This document shows positions 34,948-43,754 of a stretch of 64,000 nt of DNA, piece after piece; within the stretch, counting starts at the first letter, position 1; every line of letters begins with the position of its first letter. The position numbers were made by a program, and so were the translations under genes. Source of the DNA: Armatimonas rosea (GTDB taxonomy: Bacteria; Armatimonadota; Armatimonadia; Armatimonadales; Armatimonadaceae); the NCBI RefSeq assembly GCF_014202505.1, contig NZ_JACHGW010000008.1, positions 62,001-126,000 on the forward strand, read 5' to 3'. The notes below the pieces were generated by a model. The model made no database searches. It was not told the origin of the DNA and worked only from the letters and a program-made list of their open reading frames with translations.

Positions 34948-35961
34948 CTACTTTTTCGGTGCTCCCGCGGGAGCGGCAGGGGCGGCAGCGGGGGCTTTGG
35001 GCTTGGGCATGTAGTTGTCGAGCGGGACATTGAGCGCCTTGGCCACATCCCGCACCACGTCGTAGTCGCCGTCTTTCGCCTCCGCAAAGCCCTCGACCTC
35101 GTAGATCGCCTTAAGGGTCTTCTTGCCCTCTTCGGACTCGGCGTACTTGAGGAAGGCGGCCTTGATCTTCTGGACCAGCTCGGGATCGAGCCCGGCGCGC
35201 ACGGAGATCGTGTCGTTGGGGATCTCGTCGGTCTCGCCGATCTTGATCACTTTTGTCTTGACATCGGGGAGGGTCTTCTCCACTTTGTTGCGCGCATCGT
35301 CGTAGACCGCCGCCACATCAACCTGGCCGTTGTAGACCGCACGCACCGCGCTATCGTGGCCGCCGGCAAACGTGGTCTGGGCAAAGAAGCTGTCGGCGTC
35401 GATATTTTTCTTCTTCAAGTAGTAGCGCGGAAAGAGGTTCCCCGAGGCGGACTGGGGATCGACAAAGGCCATGCGCTTGCCCTTGGCCTCCTCGATACTC
35501 TTGATCCCCGAGTCGGCGCGGGTGATGAACATCGAGTGGTAGGTTGTCTTGACCTCTTTGGTCGCCGGAATCTCGCGGGCGGTCTTGAGGATAACATCGG
35601 CGGCGCTCTTGTCTTTGGCCAGGACATAGCCCAGAGTCGGGAGGGAGCCGATATCGACCTTCTTGCTCGCCATCGCCTCGATCAGCCCGACATAGTCCGT
35701 GGAGACAAACGACTCGACGGGAATCCCGAGCTCTTTTGTGAGATAATCGGCCAGAGGCTTGGCATTGGCGACCGCTTTATCGGCCTCCACCGAGGGAACG
35801 AAGCCTAAAATCAGCTTGGTGGGCTTGTCGGTGGGAGCGGAAGCGGTGCCCGAGGGGCCGCTTTTTCCCGCGTCCGACGACGGGTTGCAACCTGCAAGCG
35901 CGATGCTGGTCAGAGTAAGTGCTGCGGCGAAGATAAGTGAGCGACGGCGGATTGGGTTCAC
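34948..35961 (-). CDS. phnD: Phosphonate/phosphite-type substrate-binding lipoprotein
   Basis: This 337-residue periplasmic binding protein has a lipobox (SIALAG-C). The body matches PhnD-like proteins: LILGFVPSVEADKAVANAKPLADYL at the start, then SKKVDIGSLPTLGYVLA and DPQSASGNLFPRYYLKK. The C-terminus is Ala/Pro-rich. GTG 35961 is taken as the start because GAGGAG lies 7 nt upstream. It is first in the operon. No C-P lyase or phosphite dehydrogenase genes adjoin it, so the ligand could be phosphonate, phosphite or phosphate. Confidence 0.9.
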   Translation of the reverse strand: MNPIRRRSLIFAAALTLTSIALAGCNPSSDAGKSGPSGTASAPTDKPTKLILGFVPSVEADKAVANAKPLADYLTKELGIPVESFVSTDYVGLIEAMASKKVDIGSLPTLGYVLAKDKSAADVILKTAREIPATKEVKTTYHSMFITRADSGIKSIEEAKGKRMAFVDPQSASGNLFPRYYLKKKNIDADSFFAQTTFAGGHDSAVRAVYNGQVDVAAVYDDARNKVEKTLPDVKTKVIKIGETDEIPNDTISVRAGLDPELVQKIKAAFLKYAESEEGKKTLKAIYEVEGFAEAKDGDYDVVRDVAKALNVPLDNYMPKPKAPAAAPAAPAGAPKK

Positions 35962-36042
35962 GGGAACTCTCCTCAAAACGGATTGGTATAATGCCGTTAA
36001 ATTTCGCTTGTCAGTATACCCGACAGAATCAAGGAGACAGCG

Positions 36043-37221
36043 GTGGACGTACTGGAGAAACTCAATCGGCGCTTTACGGATGCCTACGAAAAGCTTTTCA
36101 AGGGCCAGGGGGACGACGAGCTACGGCCACGCGATATCTTGCGTCGGGCGGTGCTGGCGATGGAGGATGCCCGCCGTGAGGGGCTCGATGGTCAGAGCTA
36201 TGTCCCCAATGTCTATGCCCTGACGATCGCGGTCGAGGACGACGAGGAGCGGCAGCTGGTCCGGGCCTTCCTCGATGCCGATGAGCTGGCTCAGGCGCTC
36301 GCCGAGAAGATCGGGCAGCACGGCTACAAGACACGCGGTCCCCTACAAGTGATCCTGGACGAGGTCGAGGCGGGCGAGGGAGTCGAGCGCGTGAAGATCG
36401 CCACCCGCTGGGAGGCGGGGCCGCTGGCCGCGACACCGGCCGCTCCCGGGGAGGAGCCGCTCGTGGCCGCCCCCGAGCCCACCCCCAAGGAGCTGGGCGA
36501 GCTGGGCACGGTCCCCGCGCCGCGCCCGCACAGCCCCGGCGAGACCCTGGCGATCCTGACGGTCCAGGGCAGCGATGGCCGCACCGAGGAGCTCCCGCTC
36601 ACCGCGAGTGGGCTCCAGATCGGGCGGGGCAAGCAGGCGGGCAACGACCTGGTGCTCGCCAGCGATGGCATGGTCTCCAAGAAGCACGCACGACTTGCCT
36701 GGGAGGGCGGGCGCTTTGTCCTCTACGACGAAGGCAGCACCAATGGAACCTACGTGGGGGGCGAGCGTCTTACCCCGGGAAAAGGCATGCCCCTCGCCGA
36801 TAGCGATGAGCTGCTCGTGGGGCAGACCCGCCTGCGCCTGCACGTCCCTCAGGACTCGCTGACGGTGCCCTCGCCCTTTGCCAAGCCCACTGCTCCGCCG
36901 CCGCTTCCGGGTGCCGGGGGAGCCGGGCCGACCTACCGCCTGGTCTCCGACACCGGGGAGGTATTTCCGCTGGCATCCCGAATGTTACTGGGGCGCGCCC
37001 TCACCGATGATATTGTCTTGGTGGGCGAGGGAGTCTCCCCACAGCACGCACGGGTGACCCTGCGCGAGGGGATGGTCCGTATCGAGGACCTGGACTCCAA
37101 GGCGGGGACCGTGGTCAATGGGGAGCGTATCCCGGCCAACTTCCCGGTGGCGCTCTACCCCGGCGACACGATCCAGCTCGGGGGGCTCCAGCTACGGCTC
37201 CAGCAAGGGACGGGCGGATGA
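36043..37221 (+). CDS. FhaA-like protein: DUF3662 domain plus two FHA domains
   Basis: Residues about 1-125 match the DUF3662 N-terminal domain of mycobacterial FhaA (LNRRFTDAYEKLFKG at the start, PNVYALTIAVED). FHA domain 1 (about 180-265) has the phosphothreonine-binding elements IGRG, SKKHARL and GSTNGTYV. FHA domain 2 (about 305-390) has GRAL, SPQHARV and SKAGTVVNG, with Gly-Thr retained but the usual Asn changed. It is a cytoplasmic adaptor in a block with a tiny FhaB-like peptide, a PP2C phosphatase and a kinase, as in actinobacteria. GTG 36043 follows AAGGAG by 6 nt; GGTATAAT at 35985-35992 is its likely -10. Confidence 0.9.
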   Translation: MDVLEKLNRRFTDAYEKLFKGQGDDELRPRDILRRAVLAMEDARREGLDGQSYVPNVYALTIAVEDDEERQLVRAFLDADELAQALAEKIGQHGYKTRGPLQVILDEVEAGEGVERVKIATRWEAGPLAATPAAPGEEPLVAAPEPTPKELGELGTVPAPRPHSPGETLAILTVQGSDGRTEELPLTASGLQIGRGKQAGNDLVLASDGMVSKKHARLAWEGGRFVLYDEGSTNGTYVGGERLTPGKGMPLADSDELLVGQTRLRLHVPQDSLTVPSPFAKPTAPPPLPGAGGAGPTYRLVSDTGEVFPLASRMLLGRALTDDIVLVGEGVSPQHARVTLREGMVRIEDLDSKAGTVVNGERIPANFPVALYPGDTIQLGGLQLRLQQGTGG

Positions 37222-37319
37222 GCCCCGTTCTGCTGAGCCTCTTGCGCGTCGTCTTTGCCCTCTCCTTGCTGGGGTTTATTCTTGCACTACTGTTCTCCCT
37301 GCGACGGGAGCTGAAATAA
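37218..37319 (+). CDS. 33-residue membrane peptide resembling the FhaB anchor without its FHA domain
   Basis: A complete short frame (ATG 37218, TAA 37317-37319) overlaps the FhaA-like stop as ATGA and ends 4 nt before the phosphatase gene. The product begins MSPVLLSLLRVVFALSLLG, continues hydrophobic, and ends with LRRELK: one membrane helix with a basic cytoplasmic tail. In actinobacteria the gene at this position, fhaB, begins with just such a segment and then carries an FHA domain. Here only the anchor remains. Its coding nature is inferred from the coupling and the fit, not from length. Confidence 0.65.
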   Translation: MSPVLLSLLRVVFALSLLGFILALLFSLRRELK

Positions 37320-37323
37320 CGCT

Positions 37324-38817
37324 ATGTCTACGCTTTCGATCCAACTGGCCGCCGATACCCACAAGGGAATGCGCCGCTCTGGCAATGAGGACACGTTTGG
37401 GGTGTTCGCGATCCCCGGCTACGAGGCCGCTTTTGTGGTCTGTGATGGGATGGGGGGGCTCCAGGCAGGCGATATCGCGGCCAACGAGGCGGTCCGGGTG
37501 ATCGAGGCCACGCTCAAGGCACGCCTCCTGCCCGACTCCGACCCCGCCCAAGTGCTCCTCGCGGCCCTGCGCGGTGCCAACGATGCGGTCAACTCGCTGG
37601 CGCGCCCGCGGTCCGACGACGACGAGCCGACACAGGGCAACGAGCCCGCGCCCAGCAACGCTCTGATGGGGACGACGGTCGTGGCGGGTGTGGTGCGGGC
37701 GGGGACACTCTGGGTGGCGCACGCGGGCGACTCGCGGGCCTACCGCTTCCGCAGCGGGCGGCTGGAGCGCCTCACCAACGACCATAGCTTTGTCGATGAG
37801 CAGGTGCGCGCCGGCAACATGACCGAGTCCGAGGCGCGGGTCTCGCGGTTTCGCAACATGATCACCCGGGCCATTGGGATCGATGCGGTCCTAGAGCCCG
37901 AGGTGCGCCAGGAGACCCTCCTGCCCGGCGACACGATCCTGGTCTGTAGCGACGGCCTCACGACGATGCTCCTCGACGACGAGATCGCGCCCTTGCTGGC
38001 CGAGCCACGCGGGAGCCTGGAGCGCCAGGTGCAGGTCCTGATCGACGCGGCCAACCGCAAGGGCGGCCACGACAATATCACCGTGCTCCTGGTGGGCGCG
38101 GGGGGCAAGGGCGCAAGCGAGGGCGACACTGCGCCTCTGGAGAAGCGCGGCGGCGGAACCCGCGCCCCGGAAGGAAGCCGCGAGAGCCGTCGGCGACGCA
38201 AGCCCGCTGGCCCCTCGACGGTCGTGCTCATGCTGGCGATGCTCGGTGGGCTGGCATTTCTCACCCTGCTCCTGCTGGCGCTCTCCCCGATCCTGCGCAG
38301 CCAGCTCGCGGCCAACCTCAGCGGGAAGCCCACCACGCTCTCCGCCCCGGTCCTGCCCGACTACCGTCGTCTGACCTACAGCGACACCCCCCTGCGCATT
38401 GTCGATAGCCCGCTTGCCAGCCGGAGCCAGCTCGCGCTCCTCCCCGAGGGAAAAGTGGTCTTTGTCCGCAACTCCGGCGAGCAGGTGATCCTGGCGCACC
38501 CCAGCGGCCCCGAAAAGGTGCTCGTCAGTGACCTAAAGGTGCCCGATAAAGTCCAGGCAGACATGAGCTCGCCCGATAACGAGGTCTATGTCGCCACCGA
38601 CCCCCAGGGAAATATCTACATCTCCTACGCCGGGCGTGGGGTGATCAAGAAGCTCAGCCCCGAGGGAGCCGAGCTGACCCGCATCTCCAAGCTGGACCGC
38701 CCCGGCGCACTCACGATCGAGCCCAAGAGCGGGGACATCTACTTTATCGATGCCACCAACCATGTCCAGGTGCTACGGGCCAAGCTTGTCGCCTCGGCAA
38801 AGCCCTCCCCCAAGTAA
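37324..38817 (+). CDS. PP2C-type Ser/Thr phosphatase with membrane anchor and external propeller-like domain
   Basis: This 497-residue protein has residues about 1-260 as a bacterial PP2C (PstP/Stp) domain: GMRRSGNEDTFGV, VVCDGMGGLQAG, WVAHAGDSRAYRF, LVCSDGLTTML and GGHDNITVLLV, with all metal-binding aspartates present. A charged linker is followed by one membrane helix (about 298-322). The extracytoplasmic part of about 175 residues contains strands of an NHL/SMP30-like kind (NEVYVATDPQGNIYISYAGR). It probably opposes the kinase encoded 6 nt downstream. Confidence 0.92.
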   Translation: MSTLSIQLAADTHKGMRRSGNEDTFGVFAIPGYEAAFVVCDGMGGLQAGDIAANEAVRVIEATLKARLLPDSDPAQVLLAALRGANDAVNSLARPRSDDDEPTQGNEPAPSNALMGTTVVAGVVRAGTLWVAHAGDSRAYRFRSGRLERLTNDHSFVDEQVRAGNMTESEARVSRFRNMITRAIGIDAVLEPEVRQETLLPGDTILVCSDGLTTMLLDDEIAPLLAEPRGSLERQVQVLIDAANRKGGHDNITVLLVGAGGKGASEGDTAPLEKRGGGTRAPEGSRESRRRRKPAGPSTVVLMLAMLGGLAFLTLLLLALSPILRSQLAANLSGKPTTLSAPVLPDYRRLTYSDTPLRIVDSPLASRSQLALLPEGKVVFVRNSGEQVILAHPSGPEKVLVSDLKVPDKVQADMSSPDNEVYVATDPQGNIYISYAGRGVIKKLSPEGAELTRISKLDRPGALTIEPKSGDIYFIDATNHVQVLRAKLVASAKPSPK

Positions 38818-38823
38818 AAAACA

Positions 38824-40518
38824 ATGCCCATTGGCCAGATTGGAAAGTACGAGCGGCTAGAGATCCTAGGGCACGGTGCCTCGGGGATTGTCTACCTTGC
38901 CTGGGACACGCTGCTACGGCGCAATGTCGCGCTGAAGGAGATCCGCGCCGCCGGCCCCGAGCAGGAAAAAGTCCTCTCAGAGGCACGTGTGCTGGACCGC
39001 CTGCGCCACCCGCATATTATCGAGGTGCACTCGGTGGACCTGCAAGAGGGCGTGATCCTGCTGGACATGGAGCTGGTGCGCGGCAAGAACCTCGCGGAGG
39101 TGCTCCGGGACCGGATGGGAAGCCCGCTGGAGCCCGCCGCCGCGGTGAAGATTGTCCTCGCGGTGCTCGATGCGCTGGCCTTTGCCCACGAGCGGCGGAT
39201 TCTGCACAAAGACATCAAGCCCGCCAATATCCTGATCGGCGACGATAACACGACCATTAAGCTCACGGACTTTGGGCTCGCCGAGGCACTGGGGACCGCC
39301 TCGGTGGCCGGGGGCGGGGGAACCTATCCCTACATGGCCCCCGAGGACTTCGCCGAGCAGGCCGACTCAGACTGGCGCTCCGACCTCTGGGCCGTGGGAG
39401 TTGTGCTCTACGAGCTGGTCACGGGCAAGCGCCCCTTCGCCGCCGCCGATACCCGCAACCCGTTTTCCTGGAAGGCGGCGATCGAGACCGAGGCGCCTCC
39501 GCCCACCGGGGTGAGCGAGGCACTCGATGCGGTCGTGGTCAAGGCGCTCGCCAAGGACAAGGCCGGCCGCTACCAGACCGCCCGTGCCTTCGCCGAGGCG
39601 CTCCAGGCCGCCGCCACGGGGCTCCCGGCTCCCGCGCCTGCGCCCGCTCCGGGGCCCCCCCCTGCCCCCGTGGCCGCCCCCGACCGCCTGGTCTTCTCCG
39701 ATGGCACGGTGGTCCAGACACTCGATGAGCTCCTCACCGGGGCGGCACGCAACTGGGACGAGTCCCGGCGGGCGCTGATCGAGGGGCGCTTTGAGACCTT
39801 CTTGCGGGCGATTGGCGAGCCCTTTATCGCCGACCTGGCGCGAGAGCTCGCGGGCCGCGCCGACCGCGGCCCCGACCGAAAGCTCCGAGAGTTCTTGGAG
39901 CGCGCTCGCCCCGAGGACCCGGTGGAGCAGCCCGACGATGCCGAGCATACGATTCCCTTCTCCGCGCTGAAGGAGCGCCTCGCCCGCTTCGATCTGGCGG
40001 GAGAGCTCCACGCCGGGGGAGGACAGGCGCAGCTCACCCCGCTCGTCACGACACCGGCCCCGGCCCAAAAAGTCCAGATCGAGGCGGTGGTGGGCGAGAA
40101 GGCGCTCCCTAAAGAGGGCATGCGCTGGTGGTTTATTCCGCTACTCTTGCTCACGCTGGCACCAGCCGCCGCAGGGTTTGGCTCGGCTGGGGGGGCGAGG
40201 CTCAATAGTGGCCTCGCCCTGACCGGGCTCGTGAGCGCGATGCTCCTGCTGGTCTCGATTGGCACGCGCCAGCCGCTCTGGACACGGGTCTTGGCGCTCT
40301 TCCCCGTGGCGATTGGGGTGATGGCGGGCGGTGTCCTGGCGGCAAGGGCGATCCAAGGCAGTCCGACTCCCGGTGCGCTCCTGACGGTCTCGGTGATGGC
40401 GCTCCTACCACTGGGCATCCTCCTGATCCAAGCCGCCACCGCCCGCCGGCTCTGGCGTCTCTGGCTGGCCCTAACCCTGCTCCTGGCACTGGGGGCCGCG
40501 TTTTTCCTGCGTTCTTAG
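38824..40518 (+). CDS. Ser/Thr protein kinase with a multi-pass C-terminal membrane domain
   Basis: This 564-residue protein has a kinase domain of residues about 9-265 with a Gly loop GHGASGIVYLAW, Lys38, Glu53, HKDIKPAN (128-135) in place of HRD, DFG 149-151 and a glycine-rich activation loop ending in YMAPED. A Pro/Ala linker and a helical region follow; the last 140 residues hold about five membrane helices. There are no PASTA repeats, so the sensor part differs from PknB. It is the fourth gene of the fhaA-like operon and probably phosphorylates ligands for the FHA proteins. Confidence 0.92.
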   Translation: MPIGQIGKYERLEILGHGASGIVYLAWDTLLRRNVALKEIRAAGPEQEKVLSEARVLDRLRHPHIIEVHSVDLQEGVILLDMELVRGKNLAEVLRDRMGSPLEPAAAVKIVLAVLDALAFAHERRILHKDIKPANILIGDDNTTIKLTDFGLAEALGTASVAGGGGTYPYMAPEDFAEQADSDWRSDLWAVGVVLYELVTGKRPFAAADTRNPFSWKAAIETEAPPPTGVSEALDAVVVKALAKDKAGRYQTARAFAEALQAAATGLPAPAPAPAPGPPPAPVAAPDRLVFSDGTVVQTLDELLTGAARNWDESRRALIEGRFETFLRAIGEPFIADLARELAGRADRGPDRKLREFLERARPEDPVEQPDDAEHTIPFSALKERLARFDLAGELHAGGGQAQLTPLVTTPAPAQKVQIEAVVGEKALPKEGMRWWFIPLLLLTLAPAAAGFGSAGGARLNSGLALTGLVSAMLLLVSIGTRQPLWTRVLALFPVAIGVMAGGVLAARAIQGSPTPGALLTVSVMALLPLGILLIQAATARRLWRLWLALTLLLALGAAFFLRS

Positions 40519-40536
40519 CCACCCAAGACACAAGCA

Positions 40537-40544
40537 GGTACAAT
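40537..40544 (+). promoter_or_regulatory. Leaderless-type -10 element for the M24 aminopeptidase gene
   Basis: GG-TACAAT ends 7 nt before ATG 40552. Confidence 0.62.
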
Positions 40545-40551
40545 CCGGGCC

Positions 40552-41724
40552 ATGAATGGAATTTCTGTGGCAGAGTATGCAGCACGGCGTGAGCGGGTGC
40601 TGGAGGGCCTGGGAGGCGCGGCCGGGGTGGTCTTCGCGGGGGAGGGCGGCCCGCCGCTCCTGGGGCGCTGGACCGCAAACAAGCACTTTATCTACCTGAC
40701 GGGCATCACCAACGAGCCGGGAGCCGCCGTGCTCTTCGACCCGACCTCGCCCGACCCGAGCAAGCGTATCACGCTGCTCTTAAGATCCCGAGACCCCGAG
40801 CGGGAGCACTGGGACGGCTACCGCGATCCGCTCAACCATGCCCTGAAAGAGAAGACGGGCTTTACGAGCATTGCGCGCAGCGGCGGGATCGCCGGGGCAC
40901 TCACCAGCGCGGCCCGGCGCGGTCGGCGTTTTGCCTGCCTGCATCCCTACTCGGTCTATCCCGGCGCGGTCTCGCCCGACCTGGCGGCGTTTCGCCAAGT
41001 GACGGAGCGCGTTCCGGGTGTCGCCATTGAAGATAAAACGCAGCTGCTAATAGAAATGCGCTCGATTAAGTCCGAGGCGGAGCTGGCGCTGATGCAGAAA
41101 GCCGTGGACGCGACAGTCGATGGCTACAAGGCTGCACTGGCCGCGATCCAGCCGGGCGTGAGCGAGCGCGTGGTGGCCGAGGCGCTGGAGAGTGCGTTTC
41201 GCAAGCACGGCGGGGAGCATGCCTACAACCCGATTGTCGGTGGTGGGATGAATGCGACTGTCCTGCACTACATGGACAACGACCAGGTTCTCAAGGAGGG
41301 CGAGCTGGTGCTCATCGACGCTGGGGCGAGCTTTGCGGGCTATGCCGCCGATGTGACACGTACCTACCCCGTCTCGGGGCGCTTCACCGACGAGCAACAG
41401 TATCTCTACAACCTGGTGTTGGAGTCCGAGCTGGCGGGGATTGCGGCCTCGCGCGCCGGGGCCGCGATGTGGGAGGTGGACCGCGCCGCCCGCGCCGTGT
41501 TCGAGAAAGCGGGGATGCCGGACTGTTACACCTACGGGGTCGGGCATGGCCTCGGTCTCGATGTCCACGACGCCCTCCCCGATGGTGTTTTGAAGCCTGG
41601 CATGGTCATCACGATCGAGCCGGGCCTCTACCTGGCCGACAAGGCGCTGGGAATCCGCATCGAGGACGATATCCTCATCACCGACGGCGACCCGATCAAC
41701 CTCACCGCTGCGATCCCGAAGTAA
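40552..41724 (+). CDS. Xaa-Pro aminopeptidase (M24B)
   Basis: This 390-residue dimetal peptidase releases N-terminal residues before proline. An N-terminal creatinase-like domain (about 1-140) is followed by the pita-bread domain with metal ligands in LIDAGASFAGYAADVTRTYP (two Asp), GVGHGLGLDVHD (His), ITIEPGLY (Glu) and IRIEDDILIT (Glu). All five are in place, so it should be active. It is monocistronic; its 3' end is followed by repeat copy 2. Confidence 0.93.
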   Translation: MNGISVAEYAARRERVLEGLGGAAGVVFAGEGGPPLLGRWTANKHFIYLTGITNEPGAAVLFDPTSPDPSKRITLLLRSRDPEREHWDGYRDPLNHALKEKTGFTSIARSGGIAGALTSAARRGRRFACLHPYSVYPGAVSPDLAAFRQVTERVPGVAIEDKTQLLIEMRSIKSEAELALMQKAVDATVDGYKAALAAIQPGVSERVVAEALESAFRKHGGEHAYNPIVGGGMNATVLHYMDNDQVLKEGELVLIDAGASFAGYAADVTRTYPVSGRFTDEQQYLYNLVLESELAGIAASRAGAAMWEVDRAARAVFEKAGMPDCYTYGVGHGLGLDVHDALPDGVLKPGMVITIEPGLYLADKALGIRIEDDILITDGDPINLTAAIPK

Positions 41725-41728
41725 CTTG

Positions 41729-41808
41729 CCCCCCTAACCCCCGTGCAACGGGGGGACAAATCGGAATCCGATTCCTTGTATTCCCCCCGCCGGGCGGGGG
41801 TTAGGGGG
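41729..41808. repeat. MITE-like repeat element, copy 2
   Basis: Inverted ends lie at 41730-41743 and 41795-41808. A perfect central palindrome GGAATC-C-GATTCC spans 41763-41775. It sits between two convergent stop codons. No target duplication is recognisable. Confidence 0.85.
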
Positions 41809-41816
41809 CGGGGAGG

Positions 41817-43661
41817 CTAGAAATTCGGCTTGGGAACCGCGACTCCGAAGCCCCAGCCGTGGACGGCGTTGGTGATCTTGACCAGAATCCGGTTGACCCC
41901 CTCCTCCAGGCGGATCGAGGCCTGATCCTCTTTTTCCGTGTAGCCACGGAGGGCATCGTTGTCGTGGACGACGACCCCGTTGATCCAGATCTTAATGCCA
42001 TCGTCGGAGCCGCACTTGAGGATGGTCTCCCGGGCATGGACCGACTCCAGCTCGGTGTAGGCGTAGGCCACGGCGTTGTCGTGGTTGCCGATGGCGCGGC
42101 CCAGGTTCACGTAGCCCTTTTTATTGGCGATGGTCTCGCGCCAGCCGGTCTTGTGCTCCCCGCTGGCAAAGATGTCTTCGTCCACATCGGGCGCGACCCA
42201 GCCGGTGCTGACACCGCTCTCGCCGAACGGTCGAACAAACGGCCCTAAGACGCGCCAGCTCAGGAGATCGTCCTCGTGCCCCTCTTTCTGGGCGGCGTCC
42301 CAGCTCGCCCGGAGCTCTTGGGGTGTCGGGGGATTGAAGGTCTTGCCGCTCGTGGGAACCAGGGTCTTCTTCGTATCAATAGGCGGCAGTAAGTCTCCGT
42401 GGGCGACAATCAGCTCATCGCACATCTCCACAATCTGGTCTGTGGAGAGGGTGGCACCGGTGAGCGGGTCGAACATCGCGGCCTGGTAGATATGGTCGCG
42501 GCGGCCCTCTTGCGCGGCGCGGATAAAGAGCTCGTGCTGGGTGACATGCGGCATCATGTAGCCAATGAGCTGCGGCGGCAGCGCCCCGACCGTCGTGAAC
42601 TGCAGGCCGGCCCGGTCCACCAGGGTCGGCACCTCGGCGATGGCATCGTTGGGCAGGTTGGAGATCGCGCCGTTGTTGGGCATGTTCCCGTAGACCACCG
42701 ACGGCGTCCCCGTGACGATCGAGTGAATAATAGTGGAGCCGTACTCATGGGACTTGTGCACCGTGATCGGATCGTCGGAGCGGGCAAAGACCTTCATGCG
42801 CTCGAACTCATCGACAATCCCATCGCAGCGCCGCAGGTACTCGTCCATGGGCACCGAGAACTCCGCGATCTTATCCTTGCCGCGCGGGATAAACCACGGG
42901 TTGTACTCCGCGTTGTGCTCGCTAGACTCGGTGATGAAGTAGCCCAGGCGCTTCATGAGCTCAAAGCGCACCTTGTTCTTGGCAAAGATCGCCGGATCGC
43001 CCATCGCCTCAAAGAGCCGCGGATACAAGTCCTGGCCCTCGCGCTCCAGCTTGGTGTAGAAGGCCATGTGGTTGATCCCGGCACACGTGAAGCCCACCTC
43101 ACTTGGGTTCACGCCGATATAGCCCATGATCTGGTTCAGCGTGCCTTGGACGCTATGACACAGCCCGACCGCCTGGATATTGGAGCTGCGGGTGATGGTC
43201 TGCATGTTCATGCTCATGGGGTTGGAGTAGTTGAGCAAGACCGCCTTCGGGCAGATCGCCATCATGTCCTCGACCAAGCCCTTGAGCATGGGGTAGGTGC
43301 GGAGGGCGCGGAAAAATCCCCCCGGCCCGGTCGTGTCGGCGATCGTGAAGCCGAGGCCGTACTTGCGGGGAATCTCAAAGTCCACCAGGGTCGAGTCGAA
43401 GCCGCCGATCTGGACCATGTTGATCACAAAGTCCGCGCCCTCCAGCGCCTTCTTGCGGTCCAGGGTCGCCTCGATGGTCGGGCTGGCTCCGAGCGCCGCA
43501 CCCACCTTGCGGCACAGCGCGGCCCCGACTTCTAGGCGGTCCGCGTCGATATCCATGTAGGAGAAAGTCGCGTCCTTGAACTCAGGAAACGAGAGAATAT
43601 CACCGGTGAGGTTTTTTGAAAAGACGACGCTGCCTGCGCCAATCATGGCTACTTTTATCAT
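41817..43661 (-). CDS. GH4 alpha-galactosidase-type glycosidase with C-terminal carbohydrate-binding-like domain
   Basis: Of 614 residues, about 1-450 are a GH4 NAD- and metal-dependent glycosidase: MIKVAMIGAGSVVFSKNLTGD at the N-terminus, then VLLNYSNPMSMN and VGLCHSVQGT (metal Cys and His), closest to the MelA/alpha-galacturonidase branch. About 150 C-terminal residues form an extra domain (CGSDDGIKIWINGVVVHD, LEEGVNRILVKITNAVHGWGF) resembling the PA14-like 'conditional ligand' modules found on glycosidases. It has no signal peptide. The start is fixed at 43661 by the promoter and NAD motif. Confidence 0.88.
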   Translation of the reverse strand: MIKVAMIGAGSVVFSKNLTGDILSFPEFKDATFSYMDIDADRLEVGAALCRKVGAALGASPTIEATLDRKKALEGADFVINMVQIGGFDSTLVDFEIPRKYGLGFTIADTTGPGGFFRALRTYPMLKGLVEDMMAICPKAVLLNYSNPMSMNMQTITRSSNIQAVGLCHSVQGTLNQIMGYIGVNPSEVGFTCAGINHMAFYTKLEREGQDLYPRLFEAMGDPAIFAKNKVRFELMKRLGYFITESSEHNAEYNPWFIPRGKDKIAEFSVPMDEYLRRCDGIVDEFERMKVFARSDDPITVHKSHEYGSTIIHSIVTGTPSVVYGNMPNNGAISNLPNDAIAEVPTLVDRAGLQFTTVGALPPQLIGYMMPHVTQHELFIRAAQEGRRDHIYQAAMFDPLTGATLSTDQIVEMCDELIVAHGDLLPPIDTKKTLVPTSGKTFNPPTPQELRASWDAAQKEGHEDDLLSWRVLGPFVRPFGESGVSTGWVAPDVDEDIFASGEHKTGWRETIANKKGYVNLGRAIGNHDNAVAYAYTELESVHARETILKCGSDDGIKIWINGVVVHDNDALRGYTEKEDQASIRLEEGVNRILVKITNAVHGWGFGVAVPKPNF

Positions 43662-43667
43662 GGGCGT

Positions 43668-43675
43668 AGTGTACC
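43668..43675 (-). promoter_or_regulatory. Leaderless-type -10 element for the GH4 gene
   Basis: On the minus strand GG-TACACT ends 6 nt before ATG 43661. Confidence 0.6.
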
Positions 43676-43719
43676 CAATCCCGCCAAGCGCACGCTGGAA
43701 AAACCGAAAAAGAAAACAC

Positions 43720-43748
43720 TTGTTTTCTTTTTCAGGGCGTGCTACACT
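43720..43748 (+). promoter_or_regulatory. Promoter of the DinB-family gene
   Basis: TTGTTT and TACACT (43743-43748) are separated by 17 nt; the -10 ends 6 nt before ATG 43755. This is the only leaderless-type site here with a clear -35, and it lacks the GG in front of the -10. Confidence 0.6.
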
Positions 43749-43754
43749 GGCCGC

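Noticed and set aside
32533-35961. Assigning the phn operon to phosphonate breakdown
   Set aside because: Only transport genes are present; no C-P lyase, phosphonatase or phosphite dehydrogenase is nearby.
41724-41820. Target-site duplication around repeat copy 2
   Set aside because: Flanks GTAACTTG and GGCTAGAAA share no convincing direct repeat; only copy 1 shows one clearly.
42399-43535. Plus-strand open frame of 378 codons opposite the GH4 gene
   Set aside because: GH4 motifs on the other strand are unambiguous; this product is His/Arg-rich and featureless.
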